A stretch of DNA of 64,000 nt from CAVVNP01 sp963800235 (GTDB lineage Bacteria; Actinomycetota; Acidimicrobiia; Acidimicrobiales; Iamiaceae): the NCBI GenBank assembly GCA_963800235.1, contig CAWDAD010000003.1:496001-560000 (forward strand), given 5' to 3'. The position numbers were made by a program, and so were the translations under genes. The notes beneath the pieces were generated by a model that made no database searches, had not been told where the DNA came from, and saw only the letters and a program-made list of their open reading frames with translations. Below, piece by piece: positions 53,384 to 61,590 of this stretch; the first letter of the stretch is position 1, and each line of letters starts with the position of its first letter.

Positions 53384-54298
53384 ATGAGCACGACGTCGAC
53401 CCAGACCAGCAGCCCGCTGCAGACCGTCCCCACCCGGCGCATGGAGTTCGAGGAGTCCTTCGAGGACGTGCCGAAGCACTTCGCCGACGAGGGCGACCTG
53501 CTGTCGAGCCACCTCATCTCGGCCCTCTCGTCGGTGTTCCCCGACGGCGAGGACTACTTCGTGCGCTCCGTCCGCCACTTCCGCAAGGACGTGAGCGACC
53601 CCGTCCTCAAGGAGCAGGTGAAGGGGTTCATCGGGCAGGAGTCCGTGCACGGCCGTGAGCACCGGGCGTTCAACGACCGCCTGGCCGAGCTCGGGTACCC
53701 GACCAAGGAGTCCGAGGCCTTCACCAGGAAGGTCCTGGCCTTCCGCACCAAGGTCATGTCACCCAAGGCCAACCTGGCCACCACCGCCGCCCTCGAGCAC
53801 TTCACGGCCACCCTCGCCGAGCACGTGCTGACCAACGAGGAGACCCGGCGGCGGATGGGCCACCAGGCGGTGCAGGACCTGTTCGTGTGGCACGCCCTCG
53901 AGGAGTCCGAGCACAAGGCGGTCGCCTTCGACGTCTACCGCGCCGTCGGCGGCACCGAGCGCATGCGCATCTGGAGCATGAAGGCCATCCGCGCCGGCTT
54001 CGTGGTCGGCCTGGTGATCAGCATGGTCCTGGCCGTGGCCCGCGACCGCTCGGCCTGGAAGCCGGGTGTGCTGCGCCGCAGCTGGAAGCGCTTCAAGAGC
54101 ACGCCGATGCTCAGCCGCGAGGTGTGGGACCAGCTCAAGGACTACGACCGCAAGGGCTTCCACCCGAACGACCGCGACACCGTCGGGCTGGTCGAGTCGT
54201 GGCGGGCCGAGCTGTTCGGTGACACCGGCTCGCTCAACGACAAGCTGAGCGAGAAGGACCGGGCCAAGGCCGCCGCCACCACCTCGGAGGCGGCGTGA
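53384..54298 (+). CDS. PF10118-type metal-dependent hydrolase (ferritin-like)
   Basis: 304 residues. Helices carry evenly spaced Glu/His ligands: FIGQESVHGREHRAFN, TAALEHFTATLAEHVL and WHALEESEHKAVAFDVY, a ferritin-like di-metal pattern. One hydrophobic helix (AGFVVGLVISMVLAVA, about residues 203-218) may attach it to the membrane. The family is annotated as predicted metal-dependent hydrolase, but actual activity is poorly known. It is coupled to the Baeyer-Villiger monooxygenase gene by GTGA, so it may act on the same hydrophobic compound. Confidence 0.85.
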   Translation: MSTTSTQTSSPLQTVPTRRMEFEESFEDVPKHFADEGDLLSSHLISALSSVFPDGEDYFVRSVRHFRKDVSDPVLKEQVKGFIGQESVHGREHRAFNDRLAELGYPTKESEAFTRKVLAFRTKVMSPKANLATTAALEHFTATLAEHVLTNEETRRRMGHQAVQDLFVWHALEESEHKAVAFDVYRAVGGTERMRIWSMKAIRAGFVVGLVISMVLAVARDRSAWKPGVLRRSWKRFKSTPMLSREVWDQLKDYDRKGFHPNDRDTVGLVESWRAELFGDTGSLNDKLSEKDRAKAAATTSEAA

Positions 54299-55959
54299 CC
54301 ACCGCCGCCGCAGGCGCCACCGCCGCCGACCCGTCCGACAGCGGTTCGTCCGAGAGCGGCGGGGGCGAGCCCGTCGAGCACGTCGACGTGCTCATCGTCG
54401 GCGCCGGCCTGTCGGGCATCGGGGCCGGCCACTGGATCCAGGCCAACTGCCCCTGGGCCTCCTACGCCATCTTCGAGGCCCGGGACGCCATCGGCGGCAC
54501 GTGGGACCTGTTCCGCTACCCGGGCATCCGCTCCGACTCCGACATGTACACCCTCGGCTACTCGTTCCGGCCGTGGACACAGGAGAAGTCGATCGCCGAC
54601 GGCGACTCGATCCTGGACTACATCGTCGACACCGCCCGCGAGGAGGGCATCGACCAGCACATCCGGTTCCGCCACCGCATCGTGTCGGCCGACTGGAGCT
54701 CGGAGGAGGCGCGCTGGCACGTCACCGCCCGCCGCACCCCCGACCACGACGACGACCCCGCCGCCACCGGCGAGGAGGGCGACCTGGTCCGGCTCACCTG
54801 CGGGTTCGTGTTCTCCTGCTGCGGCTACTACCGCTACGACCACGGCCACGAGCCCGACTTCCCGGGCATCGAGGCGTTCGAGGGACGCCTGGTGCACCCC
54901 CAGCACTGGCCCGAGGACCTCGACTACGACGGCAAGCAGGTCGTGGTCATCGGCAGCGGCGCCACCGCGGTCACCCTGGTGCCGGCCATGGCCCGCACCG
55001 CCGGGCACGTCACCATGCTCCAGCGGTCGCCGACCTACATCGCCCCGCTCCCCGCCAAGGACCCGGTCGCCACGCTGCTGCAGAAGATCCTCCCCGCCCG
55101 CTGGTCCGGACCGGTGATCCGCTGGTTCAAGGCGCTCACCACGCAGGCCTCGTACAACCTGAGCAAGCGCTGGCCGAAGGCGATGCGGAAGGTGTTCCGG
55201 AAGCTGGCGGAGTCGCAGCTGCCGAAGAGCTTCGACGTCGACACCCACTTCAACCCGACCTACGACCCGTGGGACCAGCGGGTGTGCGCCGTCCCCGACG
55301 GTGACCTCTTCCAGTCCATCAAGGACGGCACCTCCTCGGTCGCCACCGACACCATCGACACCTTCACCCCGACCGGCATCCGGCTGGCGTCGGGCGACGA
55401 GCTGCCCGCCGACATCGTGGTCTCGGCCACCGGGCTCGAGCTGCTGTTCATCGGCGGCATGACGGTGACCGTCGACGGCGAGCGGGTCGAGGCCTCCGAC
55501 CGCCTCATGTACAAGGGGATGATGCTCGAGGGCGTGCCCAACATGGCCGCCGCCATCGGCTACACCAACGCCTCCTGGACGCTGAAGTGCGACCTCACCT
55601 GCCAGTACGTCACGCGCCTGCTCAACCGCATGCACGAGACCGGGATGCGCCAGTGCACCGCGGTCGACGAGCAGGGCCTGGTCAGCGACGACCCGCTGCT
55701 CGGCCTCACCTCGGGGTACGTGCAGCGCGCCGCCCACCTCTTCCCCAAGCAGGGGACCCGGCACCCGTGGCGGGTGTACCAGAGCTACCTGCAGGACTAC
55801 CGGTCGCTCCGGCGCCAAGGCATCGACGACGGCGCCATGGTCTTCTCCAACCCGGCCCCCACCCCCGCGTCGGGCCGCCCCGCCGGGTCGCCCGGCGCCG
55901 ACGGGGCCGCCGGCCCGGGAGATCGTCCGGCGCGTCCCCTCGCCCCGTCCGCCGCCTGA
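54295..55959 (+). CDS. Baeyer-Villiger-type flavin monooxygenase (EthA-like)
   Basis: 554 residues from GTG 54295. The FAD site is VLIVGAGLSGIGAGHWI, and an IGGTWDLFRYPGIRSDSDMY segment follows. The Baeyer-Villiger fingerprint FEGRLVHPQHW matches FxGxxxHxxxW exactly, and the NADPH site is VVVIGSGATAVTLVPAM. The whole resembles EthA, which oxidises ketones to esters and activates thioamide drugs. The C-terminal 40 residues are a low-complexity Ala/Pro/Gly extension. With the divergent TetR and the coupled hydrolase it forms a compact inducible oxidation module. Confidence 0.93.
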   Translation: MTTAAAGATAADPSDSGSSESGGGEPVEHVDVLIVGAGLSGIGAGHWIQANCPWASYAIFEARDAIGGTWDLFRYPGIRSDSDMYTLGYSFRPWTQEKSIADGDSILDYIVDTAREEGIDQHIRFRHRIVSADWSSEEARWHVTARRTPDHDDDPAATGEEGDLVRLTCGFVFSCCGYYRYDHGHEPDFPGIEAFEGRLVHPQHWPEDLDYDGKQVVVIGSGATAVTLVPAMARTAGHVTMLQRSPTYIAPLPAKDPVATLLQKILPARWSGPVIRWFKALTTQASYNLSKRWPKAMRKVFRKLAESQLPKSFDVDTHFNPTYDPWDQRVCAVPDGDLFQSIKDGTSSVATDTIDTFTPTGIRLASGDELPADIVVSATGLELLFIGGMTVTVDGERVEASDRLMYKGMMLEGVPNMAAAIGYTNASWTLKCDLTCQYVTRLLNRMHETGMRQCTAVDEQGLVSDDPLLGLTSGYVQRAAHLFPKQGTRHPWRVYQSYLQDYRSLRRQGIDDGAMVFSNPAPTPASGRPAGSPGADGAAGPGDRPARPLAPSAA

Positions 55960-56023
55960 CCGGCGCCGGCACGACCTCCGCCGGAGGCGTACGCTCCCCC
56001 GCCGGGACGAAGGGGGGCCTCTC

Positions 56024-57634
56024 GTGCACACCAGAACCGCTGGAACACGCCGGTCGACGTTGGCCGTGCGGGGAGGGTTGGCGGCGACCGTGCTGGTCGC
56101 CGCCCTGCTCACCGCCTGCAAGATCACGCCTCCGCCGGCGCCGCGGGCCCTGCTGGTGGGCACCTTCAACGGCCACGCCGGCCAGTACACCTCCATCGAG
56201 GCGGCCGTCCGCGACGCCCACCCCGGCGACTGGGTGCTGGTCGCGCCCGGCGTGTACCACGAGGCCGCGGACCACCAGAGCCCACCGACCGACGAGCAGC
56301 TCGACGCCGGTGCCAGCGGCGGCGTGCTCGTCACCACCAACAACGTCCACATCCGGGGGATGGACCGCAACGGCGTGGTCGTCGACGGCACCGCCCCCAA
56401 CGGCTCGGGGGCCTGCAGCAACGACCCGACCGTGCAGGACTTCGGCAACACCGAGTCGAACGGGCACCGCACCGGCCGCAACGGCATCGTCGTCTACAAG
56501 GCGACGGGGGTGACCGTCGACAACCTCACGGTCTGCAACTTCCTGTCCGGCTCCTACGACAGCGGCAACCAGATCTGGTGGAACGGCGGCGCCGACACCG
56601 GCACCATCGGGGCGGTCGGCTACGGCGGCAAGTACCTGACCGCCACCTCCACCTACTACGGCGACGGCAGCGCGGCGGCCAGCTACGGGATCTTCTCCTC
56701 CGACATCTCGGGCCCGGCCCTCTGGGACCAGACCTACGCCAGCAACTTCAACGACTCCGGCATGTACGTCGGCGCCTGCAAGCAGCTGTGCGCCATCACC
56801 ATCGACCACACCAAGCTCGAGTACAACGCCCTCGGCTACTCGGGCACCAACTCCGGCGGTGCGGTGATCATCCAGAACTCGGAGTTCGACCACAACCAGG
56901 ACGGGCTCGACACCAACACCTCGATCAGCGGTGACCCGACCGCCCCCCAGGACGGAGCCTGCCCCGGCGGCCGCACCAGCCCGATCACCGGGACGACGTC
57001 CTGCTGGGTGTTCCGCCGCAACTACGTGCACGACAACAACAACAACGACGTGCCCGCCGCCGGCAGCGCCGCCGCCGGGCCGGTCGGCACCGGCATGACC
57101 GTGTCGGGCGGCCGCAACAACACCATCCAGGAGAACCTGTTCGCCAACAACGGGGCGTGGGGCCTGCTCGTCGTGCCCTATCCCGACGGCGGCACGCCGA
57201 CGATGGGCCAGAGCTGCGCCCAGTCCGGGGGCCTCCAGGTGCCCGGGCTCGGCTGCGTGCTCGACTCGAGCGGCAACCGCGTCCTCAACAACTTCTTCAC
57301 CAACAACGGCTACTTCGGGAACCCGAGCAACAGCGACCTCGGCCAGATCGTGCTGGCCGGCGGCCACCCGGCCAACTGCTTCTCGGGGAACCTGACGCCC
57401 GACGGCACCGCCCCGGCCACGCTCCAGCAGACGTACTCGACCTGCGGGGGCACCGCCGCCGCCGACTCCGGCGGCGACCTCCTGCCCCAGGTGCTGTGCG
57501 ACACCGGGTTCGGGACCTGCCCGCCGGGCTCGACCTACCCGACCCGCCAGCCGGTGGTCATGCGCCCGCTGCCGGCGGACCTGCCGACGATGCCCGATCC
57601 GTGCGCCGGGGTGCCCGCCAACGCCTGGTGCTGA
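56024..57634 (+). CDS. Secreted right-handed beta-helix lipoprotein
   Basis: 536 residues from GTG 56024. The signal peptide ends LVAALLTACK, a lipobox. The mature protein opens with GQYTSIEAAVRDAHPGDWVLVAPGVYHE, located near residues 52-79 and typical of pectate-lyase-like parallel beta-helix proteins. Repeated rungs follow (NNVHIRGMDRNGVVVDGT, IIQNSEFDHNQDGLDTN, NNTIQENLFANNGAWGLLVV). Multiple Cys suggest disulfides. It may bind or cleave polysaccharide at the cell surface; no catalytic site can be assigned. A TACGCT box lies 29-34 bases upstream. The stop codon is followed at once by a tandem repeat array. Confidence 0.85.
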   Translation: MHTRTAGTRRSTLAVRGGLAATVLVAALLTACKITPPPAPRALLVGTFNGHAGQYTSIEAAVRDAHPGDWVLVAPGVYHEAADHQSPPTDEQLDAGASGGVLVTTNNVHIRGMDRNGVVVDGTAPNGSGACSNDPTVQDFGNTESNGHRTGRNGIVVYKATGVTVDNLTVCNFLSGSYDSGNQIWWNGGADTGTIGAVGYGGKYLTATSTYYGDGSAAASYGIFSSDISGPALWDQTYASNFNDSGMYVGACKQLCAITIDHTKLEYNALGYSGTNSGGAVIIQNSEFDHNQDGLDTNTSISGDPTAPQDGACPGGRTSPITGTTSCWVFRRNYVHDNNNNDVPAAGSAAAGPVGTGMTVSGGRNNTIQENLFANNGAWGLLVVPYPDGGTPTMGQSCAQSGGLQVPGLGCVLDSSGNRVLNNFFTNNGYFGNPSNSDLGQIVLAGGHPANCFSGNLTPDGTAPATLQQTYSTCGGTAAADSGGDLLPQVLCDTGFGTCPPGSTYPTRQPVVMRPLPADLPTMPDPCAGVPANAWC

Positions 57635-57638
57635 GTTG

Positions 57639-57907
57639 TCTGGCGCCGCCCCACGGGCGGCGCTGGCTTCGCCACAACGGCTGTCAACCGCTGAGCCGCT
57701 CCGCCTGGCGGCTGCGCAGCGTCCCGGTCGTCTGGCGCCGCCCCACGGGCGGCGCTGGCTTCGCCACAACGGCTGTCAACCCCTGAGCCGCTCCGCCTGG
57801 CGGCTGCGCAGCGTCCCGGTCGTCTGGCGCCGCCCCACGGGCGGCGCTGGCTTCGCCACAACGGCTGTCAACCGCTGAGCCGCTCCGCCTGGCGGCTGCG
57901 CAGCGTC
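57639..57907 (+). repeat. Tandem array of 92-bp units with double hairpins, about 2.9 copies
   Basis: Units start at 57639, 57731 and 57823 and are almost identical. Each holds a perfect 9-bp stem (GCGCCGCCC-CAC-GGGCGGCGC) and a second stem (AGCCGC-TCCGCCTG-GCGGCT). The array begins 4 bases after the stop of the beta-helix gene, so its first hairpin probably works as the terminator. It carries no convincing reading frame. Confidence 0.88.
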
Positions 57908-57924
57908 ACTGGGCGGCGCCCACT

Positions 57925-57977
57925 GCGAACTTGTCGTGATGTCCACCCCCTGAGGGTCAAGATCACGACAAGTTCGC
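57925..57977. repeat. Long perfect inverted repeat
   Basis: Perfect 16-base arms GCGAACTTGTCGTGAT (57925-57940) and ATCACGACAAGTTCGC (57962-57977) around 21 bases. Inside, ACCC/GGGT adds a small inner stem. Ten-base direct repeats GCAGCGTCAC flank it at 57900-57909 and 57982-57991. Between this and the next gene (57992-58078) I see nothing further. Confidence 0.85.
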
Positions 57978-58078
57978 TGGTGCAGCGTCACGCTCGGGCA
58001 CATCGGGTCGTGGGCATCGGAAACCGGCGGCTGATGCCCGAGGTGGGCGCACGGGCGGCGGCGAGCAAACCCGACGCC

Positions 58079-58084
58079 TAGCGT
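58079..58084 (+). promoter_or_regulatory. Candidate -10 box, leaderless start of the maleylpyruvate isomerase-like gene
   Basis: TAGCGT, then 6 bases, then GTG 58091. Confidence 0.45.
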
Positions 58085-58090
58085 CGCGGC

Positions 58091-58882
58091 GTGGGTGACG
58101 GGACGGCCTCGGCTGCAGTGCCCGATGGGGTCGACGACGACCCGGTGGTCGCGCTCGGCGCGCAGCAGGACGAGCTGGCCGGGCTGGTGGCCGCCGCCGA
58201 CGGGTCGGCCCTCGACCGGCCGTCGCGGTGCCCCGGCTGGTCGGTCGCCGACGTGCTGCTGCACCTCGCCCAGACCAACGAGATGGCAGTGGCCAGCGTC
58301 GAGGGCCGGCTCGACCGCTACGTGGCCGAGGTCGCGACGTCGGTCGAACCGGACAGCTCGGTCGACGACCTGGCCGCCCAGCTGGTGGCGGCCGAACGGG
58401 GTGACCCCCTCGCCGCCCGGGACCGTTGGCTGGCCAGCGCCGCCGCTCAGCGAGCGGCCTTCGAATCGGTGGCGCCCGGCGAGCGCGTCCGGTGGGTGGC
58501 GGGTGAGCTGGCCGCCCGGAGCCTGGCGACCACTCGGCTCTCGGAGACCTGGATCCACACCGTCGACGTGGCCGTCGCCCTCGGGCCCGAGCCGCCGCCG
58601 ACCGGGCGCCTCTGGCACGTCGCCCGGCTGGTGTGGCGCACCCTTCCCTACGCCTTCACCCGAGCCGGCCTCGCACCGCCGGGCCCGGTCCGCTTCGAGC
58701 TCGACGCTCCCGGGGGCGGCACCTGGCTCGTCGGCGACGATCCGGCCGACACGGTCGTGCGGGGGACGGCGCTCGACCTCTGCACCGTGGCCGGCCAACG
58801 GGCGGACGCCTCCGGCACCGGGTTGCGGGCGACCGGCCCCGCTGCCGACGACGTGCTGACCCTGATGCGCACCTTCGCCTGA
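58091..58882 (+). CDS. Maleylpyruvate isomerase family mycothiol-dependent-type enzyme
   Basis: 263 residues. The DinB-like four-helix N-domain has the family signatures RCPGWSVADVLLHLAQTNEMA and LSETWIHTVDVAVALG, whose His and Glu residues bind metal. A C-terminal SCP2-like or small beta domain (PVRFELDAPGGGTWLVGD, VRGTALDLCTVAGQR) completes it. Such proteins use mycothiol to isomerise or detoxify electrophiles. The particular substrate is not deducible. It is monocistronic. Confidence 0.88.
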   Translation: MGDGTASAAVPDGVDDDPVVALGAQQDELAGLVAAADGSALDRPSRCPGWSVADVLLHLAQTNEMAVASVEGRLDRYVAEVATSVEPDSSVDDLAAQLVAAERGDPLAARDRWLASAAAQRAAFESVAPGERVRWVAGELAARSLATTRLSETWIHTVDVAVALGPEPPPTGRLWHVARLVWRTLPYAFTRAGLAPPGPVRFELDAPGGGTWLVGDDPADTVVRGTALDLCTVAGQRADASGTGLRATGPAADDVLTLMRTFA

Positions 58883-58919
58883 CCGGAGCCATGCCGGCCG
58901 GTGCCGCCCCCGGAGTGCG

Positions 58920-59306
58920 TCAGGCGACGAAGGGAGAGAGCGCCTCGACCTCGGCCCGCAGCTGCGCCGCCCGGTCGGCGGCACCGCCTGATGCGAGCTG
59001 CTCGGCGGCGACGACCCGCTCGTCGACCTCGGCCCGGACGACGGCCCGCAGGTCGTCGGGGGTGAGCTCCCGCCGGGCCACGTCGCCGGCTCCGAGCCCG
59101 GTGACGGCTCCGGCGATCGGGCCGGACGTGGGCGTGCCGCCCGGCTGGGCGTCCCGGCGGACCTCGACCACCTCGACCGCCTCGGCGTTGGCGATGGCGG
59201 CGAGCAGGGACCGGAGGGCGGCGACCGCCGGACGGTCCCGCGCTCGCATGGCGGTGGTCAGCGCGGCCTGCAGGTCGGCCCGCAGCCCGGCGACGTCAGC
59301 GGACAC
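58920..59306 (-). CDS. GatB/YqeY domain-containing protein
   Basis: 128 residues from GTG 59306. The YqeY pattern is LRADLQAALTTAMRARDRPAV and AALRSLLAAIANAEAVE, then a middle segment ELTPDDLRAVVRAEVDER and a C-terminal Leu-rich helix. Canonical YqeY is about 150 residues and resembles the tRNA-binding tail of GatB; its function is unclear. It starts 14 bases after the stop of the NTF2-like gene on the same strand, so they are probably co-transcribed. Confidence 0.78.
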   Translation of the reverse strand: MSADVAGLRADLQAALTTAMRARDRPAVAALRSLLAAIANAEAVEVVEVRRDAQPGGTPTSGPIAGAVTGLGAGDVARRELTPDDLRAVVRAEVDERVVAAEQLASGGAADRAAQLRAEVEALSPFVA

Positions 59307-59320
59307 CTCGCACCGTCGGC

Positions 59321-59674
59321 TCAGCGGGGGGTCTGCTGGTGGACGGCCAGCCGCCAGCCGCCGGCGCGCCGCACGTAGGTGCTGTTGAACAGCGAGGACA
59401 CGTCGGTCTCGCCCCGGCGGGCGGTCGCCCCGTAGGCCACGACGGCGGCGTCGTCGCCCAGCTCGACCACCCGGAGCTCCTCCAGGTCGTATGCGTCCCA
59501 GGGGGCGCCGCCCATGGAGGCCACGATCTGGGCCCGATCGTCGAGCACCATGCCGCCGGGCAGGAGCATCAGCGGCTCGTCGTCGAGCACCTCGTCGTAG
59601 AAGCCGGCGGCCTCGCCCTCGGTCGACAGGGCCCGCCAGCCGCGCTGCTCCAGCTCGATCAGCTCGTGCGCCAT
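59321..59674 (-). CDS. NTF2-like (SnoaL/DUF4440-type) protein
   Basis: 117 residues, the length of a single NTF2 cone domain. The helix-rich start HELIELEQRGWRALSTEGE, then YDEVLDDEPLMLLPGGMVLD and VVVAYGATARRGETD, ending TYVRRAGGWRLAVHQQTPR, is the classic DUF4440 layout. It may bind or turn over a small molecule; no catalytic residue can be assigned. It leads the transcript that includes the YqeY-like gene. Confidence 0.85.
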   Translation of the reverse strand: MAHELIELEQRGWRALSTEGEAAGFYDEVLDDEPLMLLPGGMVLDDRAQIVASMGGAPWDAYDLEELRVVELGDDAAVVAYGATARRGETDVSSLFNSTYVRRAGGWRLAVHQQTPR

Positions 59675-59780
59675 GGCCGGGGTCTACCAAGGTTCGCCGA
59701 CCGGCGCCCAGGAAGATGCCCGCCCTGCGTCCCGGTGGCGTTGCCTCAAGGCGGGCCTCGCGCCGACCGACAACCCCGGG

Positions 59781-60803
59781 GTGCACGGGCGCAGGGACCG
59801 GACCGGGGACGGACCGGTCGGCGCGAGCACGAGGCGCCACGTCCCCCTCGCCCGCGTGGCCGCCGTGCTGGTCTCGGCCTGCCTCGGGGCGTGCCTGCCG
59901 GCGACGGGCGGAGGCCCGACCGTGGCCGGCACGTCCTGCCCGCTCTTCCCGGCCGACAGCCACTGGCACACGCCGGTCACCGGCCTACCGGTGCTGGCCG
60001 ACTCCGCCGCCATGGTCGGCGTGGTGGGGGCGACGAACGCGCTGAAGGCCGACTTCGGGTCCGGCACCTGGGACGGCGGGCCCATCGGCATCCCCTACGT
60101 GGTCGTGCCCGGCGGCCAGGCCTCGGTCCGGGTCACCTTCGACCACTCCGGCGAGAGCGACCCCGGCCCGTACCCGATCCCGTCGAACCCACCCATCGAA
60201 GGCGGCCCTGGCTCGACCGGTGACCGCCACGTGCTGATCGTCGACCAGGGCACCTGCACCCTCTACGAGCTGTACGACGCCCGGCCCCTGGCCGACGGCA
60301 GCTGGCACGCCGGGTCAGGGGCGGAGTGGGACCTGCGGTCGAACGCCCTGCGACCGGCGGGCTGGACCTCGGCCGACGCCGCCGGCCTGCCGATCCTGCC
60401 CGGGCTGGTGACCTACGACGAGGTCGCCTCGGGTCGCGTCGACCACGCCATCCGCCTGACCGTGCCCGTCAGCCGCACCGCCTACGTGTGGCCGGCCCGG
60501 CACCAGGCCGGCTCGACGACCAACCCCCACGCCCCGGCCATGGGGCAGCGCTTCCGGTTGAAGGCCGGCGTCGACCCGAACGCCTTCCCGGCCTCGGTCC
60601 GCCCCATCGTCGTCGCCCTCCGGACCTACGGCGGGATCGTCGCCGACAACGGCTCGGCCTGGTTCATGAGCGGGGTCCCCGACCCCCGCTGGAGCAACGA
60701 CGACCTGCAGGCGCTGCGCTCGATCACCGGCTCGGACTTCGAGGCCGTCGACGCCACCTCGGTGCAGGTGAGCCCCGGCTCCGGGCAGGCCGTCCAGCGG
60801 TAG
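59781..60803 (+). CDS. Conserved secreted lipoprotein of unknown function
   Basis: 340 residues from GTG 59781; the frame is open further upstream, but that would overlap the divergent NTF2-like gene. The signal peptide ends VSACLGACLP, so it is lipid-anchored outside. The mature domain has conserved-looking patches HWHTPVTGLPVLADSAAM, GGPIGIPYVVVPGG and ALRTYGGIVADNGSAWFMSG. No family was recognised, though similar Trp/Gly-rich exported proteins occur in actinobacteria. There is no obvious catalytic motif. Confidence 0.75.
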   Translation: MHGRRDRTGDGPVGASTRRHVPLARVAAVLVSACLGACLPATGGGPTVAGTSCPLFPADSHWHTPVTGLPVLADSAAMVGVVGATNALKADFGSGTWDGGPIGIPYVVVPGGQASVRVTFDHSGESDPGPYPIPSNPPIEGGPGSTGDRHVLIVDQGTCTLYELYDARPLADGSWHAGSGAEWDLRSNALRPAGWTSADAAGLPILPGLVTYDEVASGRVDHAIRLTVPVSRTAYVWPARHQAGSTTNPHAPAMGQRFRLKAGVDPNAFPASVRPIVVALRTYGGIVADNGSAWFMSGVPDPRWSNDDLQALRSITGSDFEAVDATSVQVSPGSGQAVQR

Positions 60804-60862
60804 CCGAGGAACACGGGGGTCCACGGATGCGGGCGCGTGCCCGGGCAACCCATCATCGCCCC

Positions 60863-61513
60863 ATGCGCACGCGACCGCCCACCCGTCCGACCGCTCCGAC
60901 CGCTCCGACCAGGCGGGTTCGTCGATCCATCGCCGCCGTGGCCGTCGTCGCCGTGCTGGCGCTGCTCTCGGCCTGCGGTTCGTCCGGTTCGTCCGGTTCG
61001 TCCGGTTCGTCCGGTTCGTCCGACGGCGGTTCGTCGACCAGCGCCAGCGCCGCATCCGACCGCGGATCGTCGTCGGCGTCGAGCGACACCGGGTCTGCGT
61101 CGAGCAGCTACTCGTACATCTCCGGCGGCAAGGTCGAGTCGGCGGAGAAGTGGGTGAAGGACCTGCTGAAGGTGGCCGAGAAGGTCGACCCCAACGCGAC
61201 CAGCCCCGATGCCTACGCCCGGGCGTGGGCCGACGCCTTCCCGTCGGTGTTCAAGGGCCACGAGGACCTGTTCAACGGCTCCGCGGTCGAGGCCCCGGAG
61301 AACGGCATCTCCGGTGTCCAGGCCTTCTCACCGAAGAAGCCGGCCGGCCTGTCGAGCGGGCTGACCTTCGCCGTGAAGGACGCCAAGGGCAACTGCGCCG
61401 GCGGGGCCCTGACCGTGAGCGACAGCGGGAAGATCACCACCAAGGAGGTCTCGGTGCCCTCCGGGCGGGTCTGCGCCGGGAGCGCGGTGAGCGACGCCGC
61501 CGGGATCTTCTAG
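60863..61513 (+). CDS. Small Ser/Gly-rich lipoprotein
   Basis: 216 residues. Signal VAVVAVLALLSACGSS with lipobox. It is followed by GSSGSSGSSGSS, encoded by a 9-base tandem repeat (TCGTCCGGT, 60979-61022), then an Ala/Ser linker. The mature domain (about residues 95-216) begins KVESAEKWVKDLLKVAEKVD and ends with a strand-rich part holding two Cys (GNCAGGAL and GRVCAGSA). No family is recognised. The 9-base repeat may vary in number between strains and change linker length. Confidence 0.75.
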   Translation: MRTRPPTRPTAPTAPTRRVRRSIAAVAVVAVLALLSACGSSGSSGSSGSSGSSDGGSSTSASAASDRGSSSASSDTGSASSSYSYISGGKVESAEKWVKDLLKVAEKVDPNATSPDAYARAWADAFPSVFKGHEDLFNGSAVEAPENGISGVQAFSPKKPAGLSSGLTFAVKDAKGNCAGGALTVSDSGKITTKEVSVPSGRVCAGSAVSDAAGIF

Positions 61514-61529
61514 CCACCGGCGGGGACCG

Positions 61530-61590
61530 GGCCGACGGACCGGTCGGCGAGGGGCCGACGGACCGTCAGCCGGGGACCGGTCCGTCGGCC
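61530..61590. terminator. Terminator region with duplicated arm between convergent genes
   Basis: GGTCCGTCGGCC (61579-61590) can pair perfectly over 12 bases with either of two copies of GGCCGACGGACC (61530-61541 or 61553-61564). It spans the 3' end of the acyltransferase gene and the gap to the lipoprotein gene. Confidence 0.55.

Noticed and set aside
57639..57907. Possible small coding gene in the repeats
   Set aside because: Open frames exist only because the unit lacks stops in one frame; hairpins and the tandem layout explain it better.
57900..57991. Insertion sequence
   Set aside because: Flanking direct repeats exist, but there is no transposase and the inverted arms are not at the ends of the bracketed segment.
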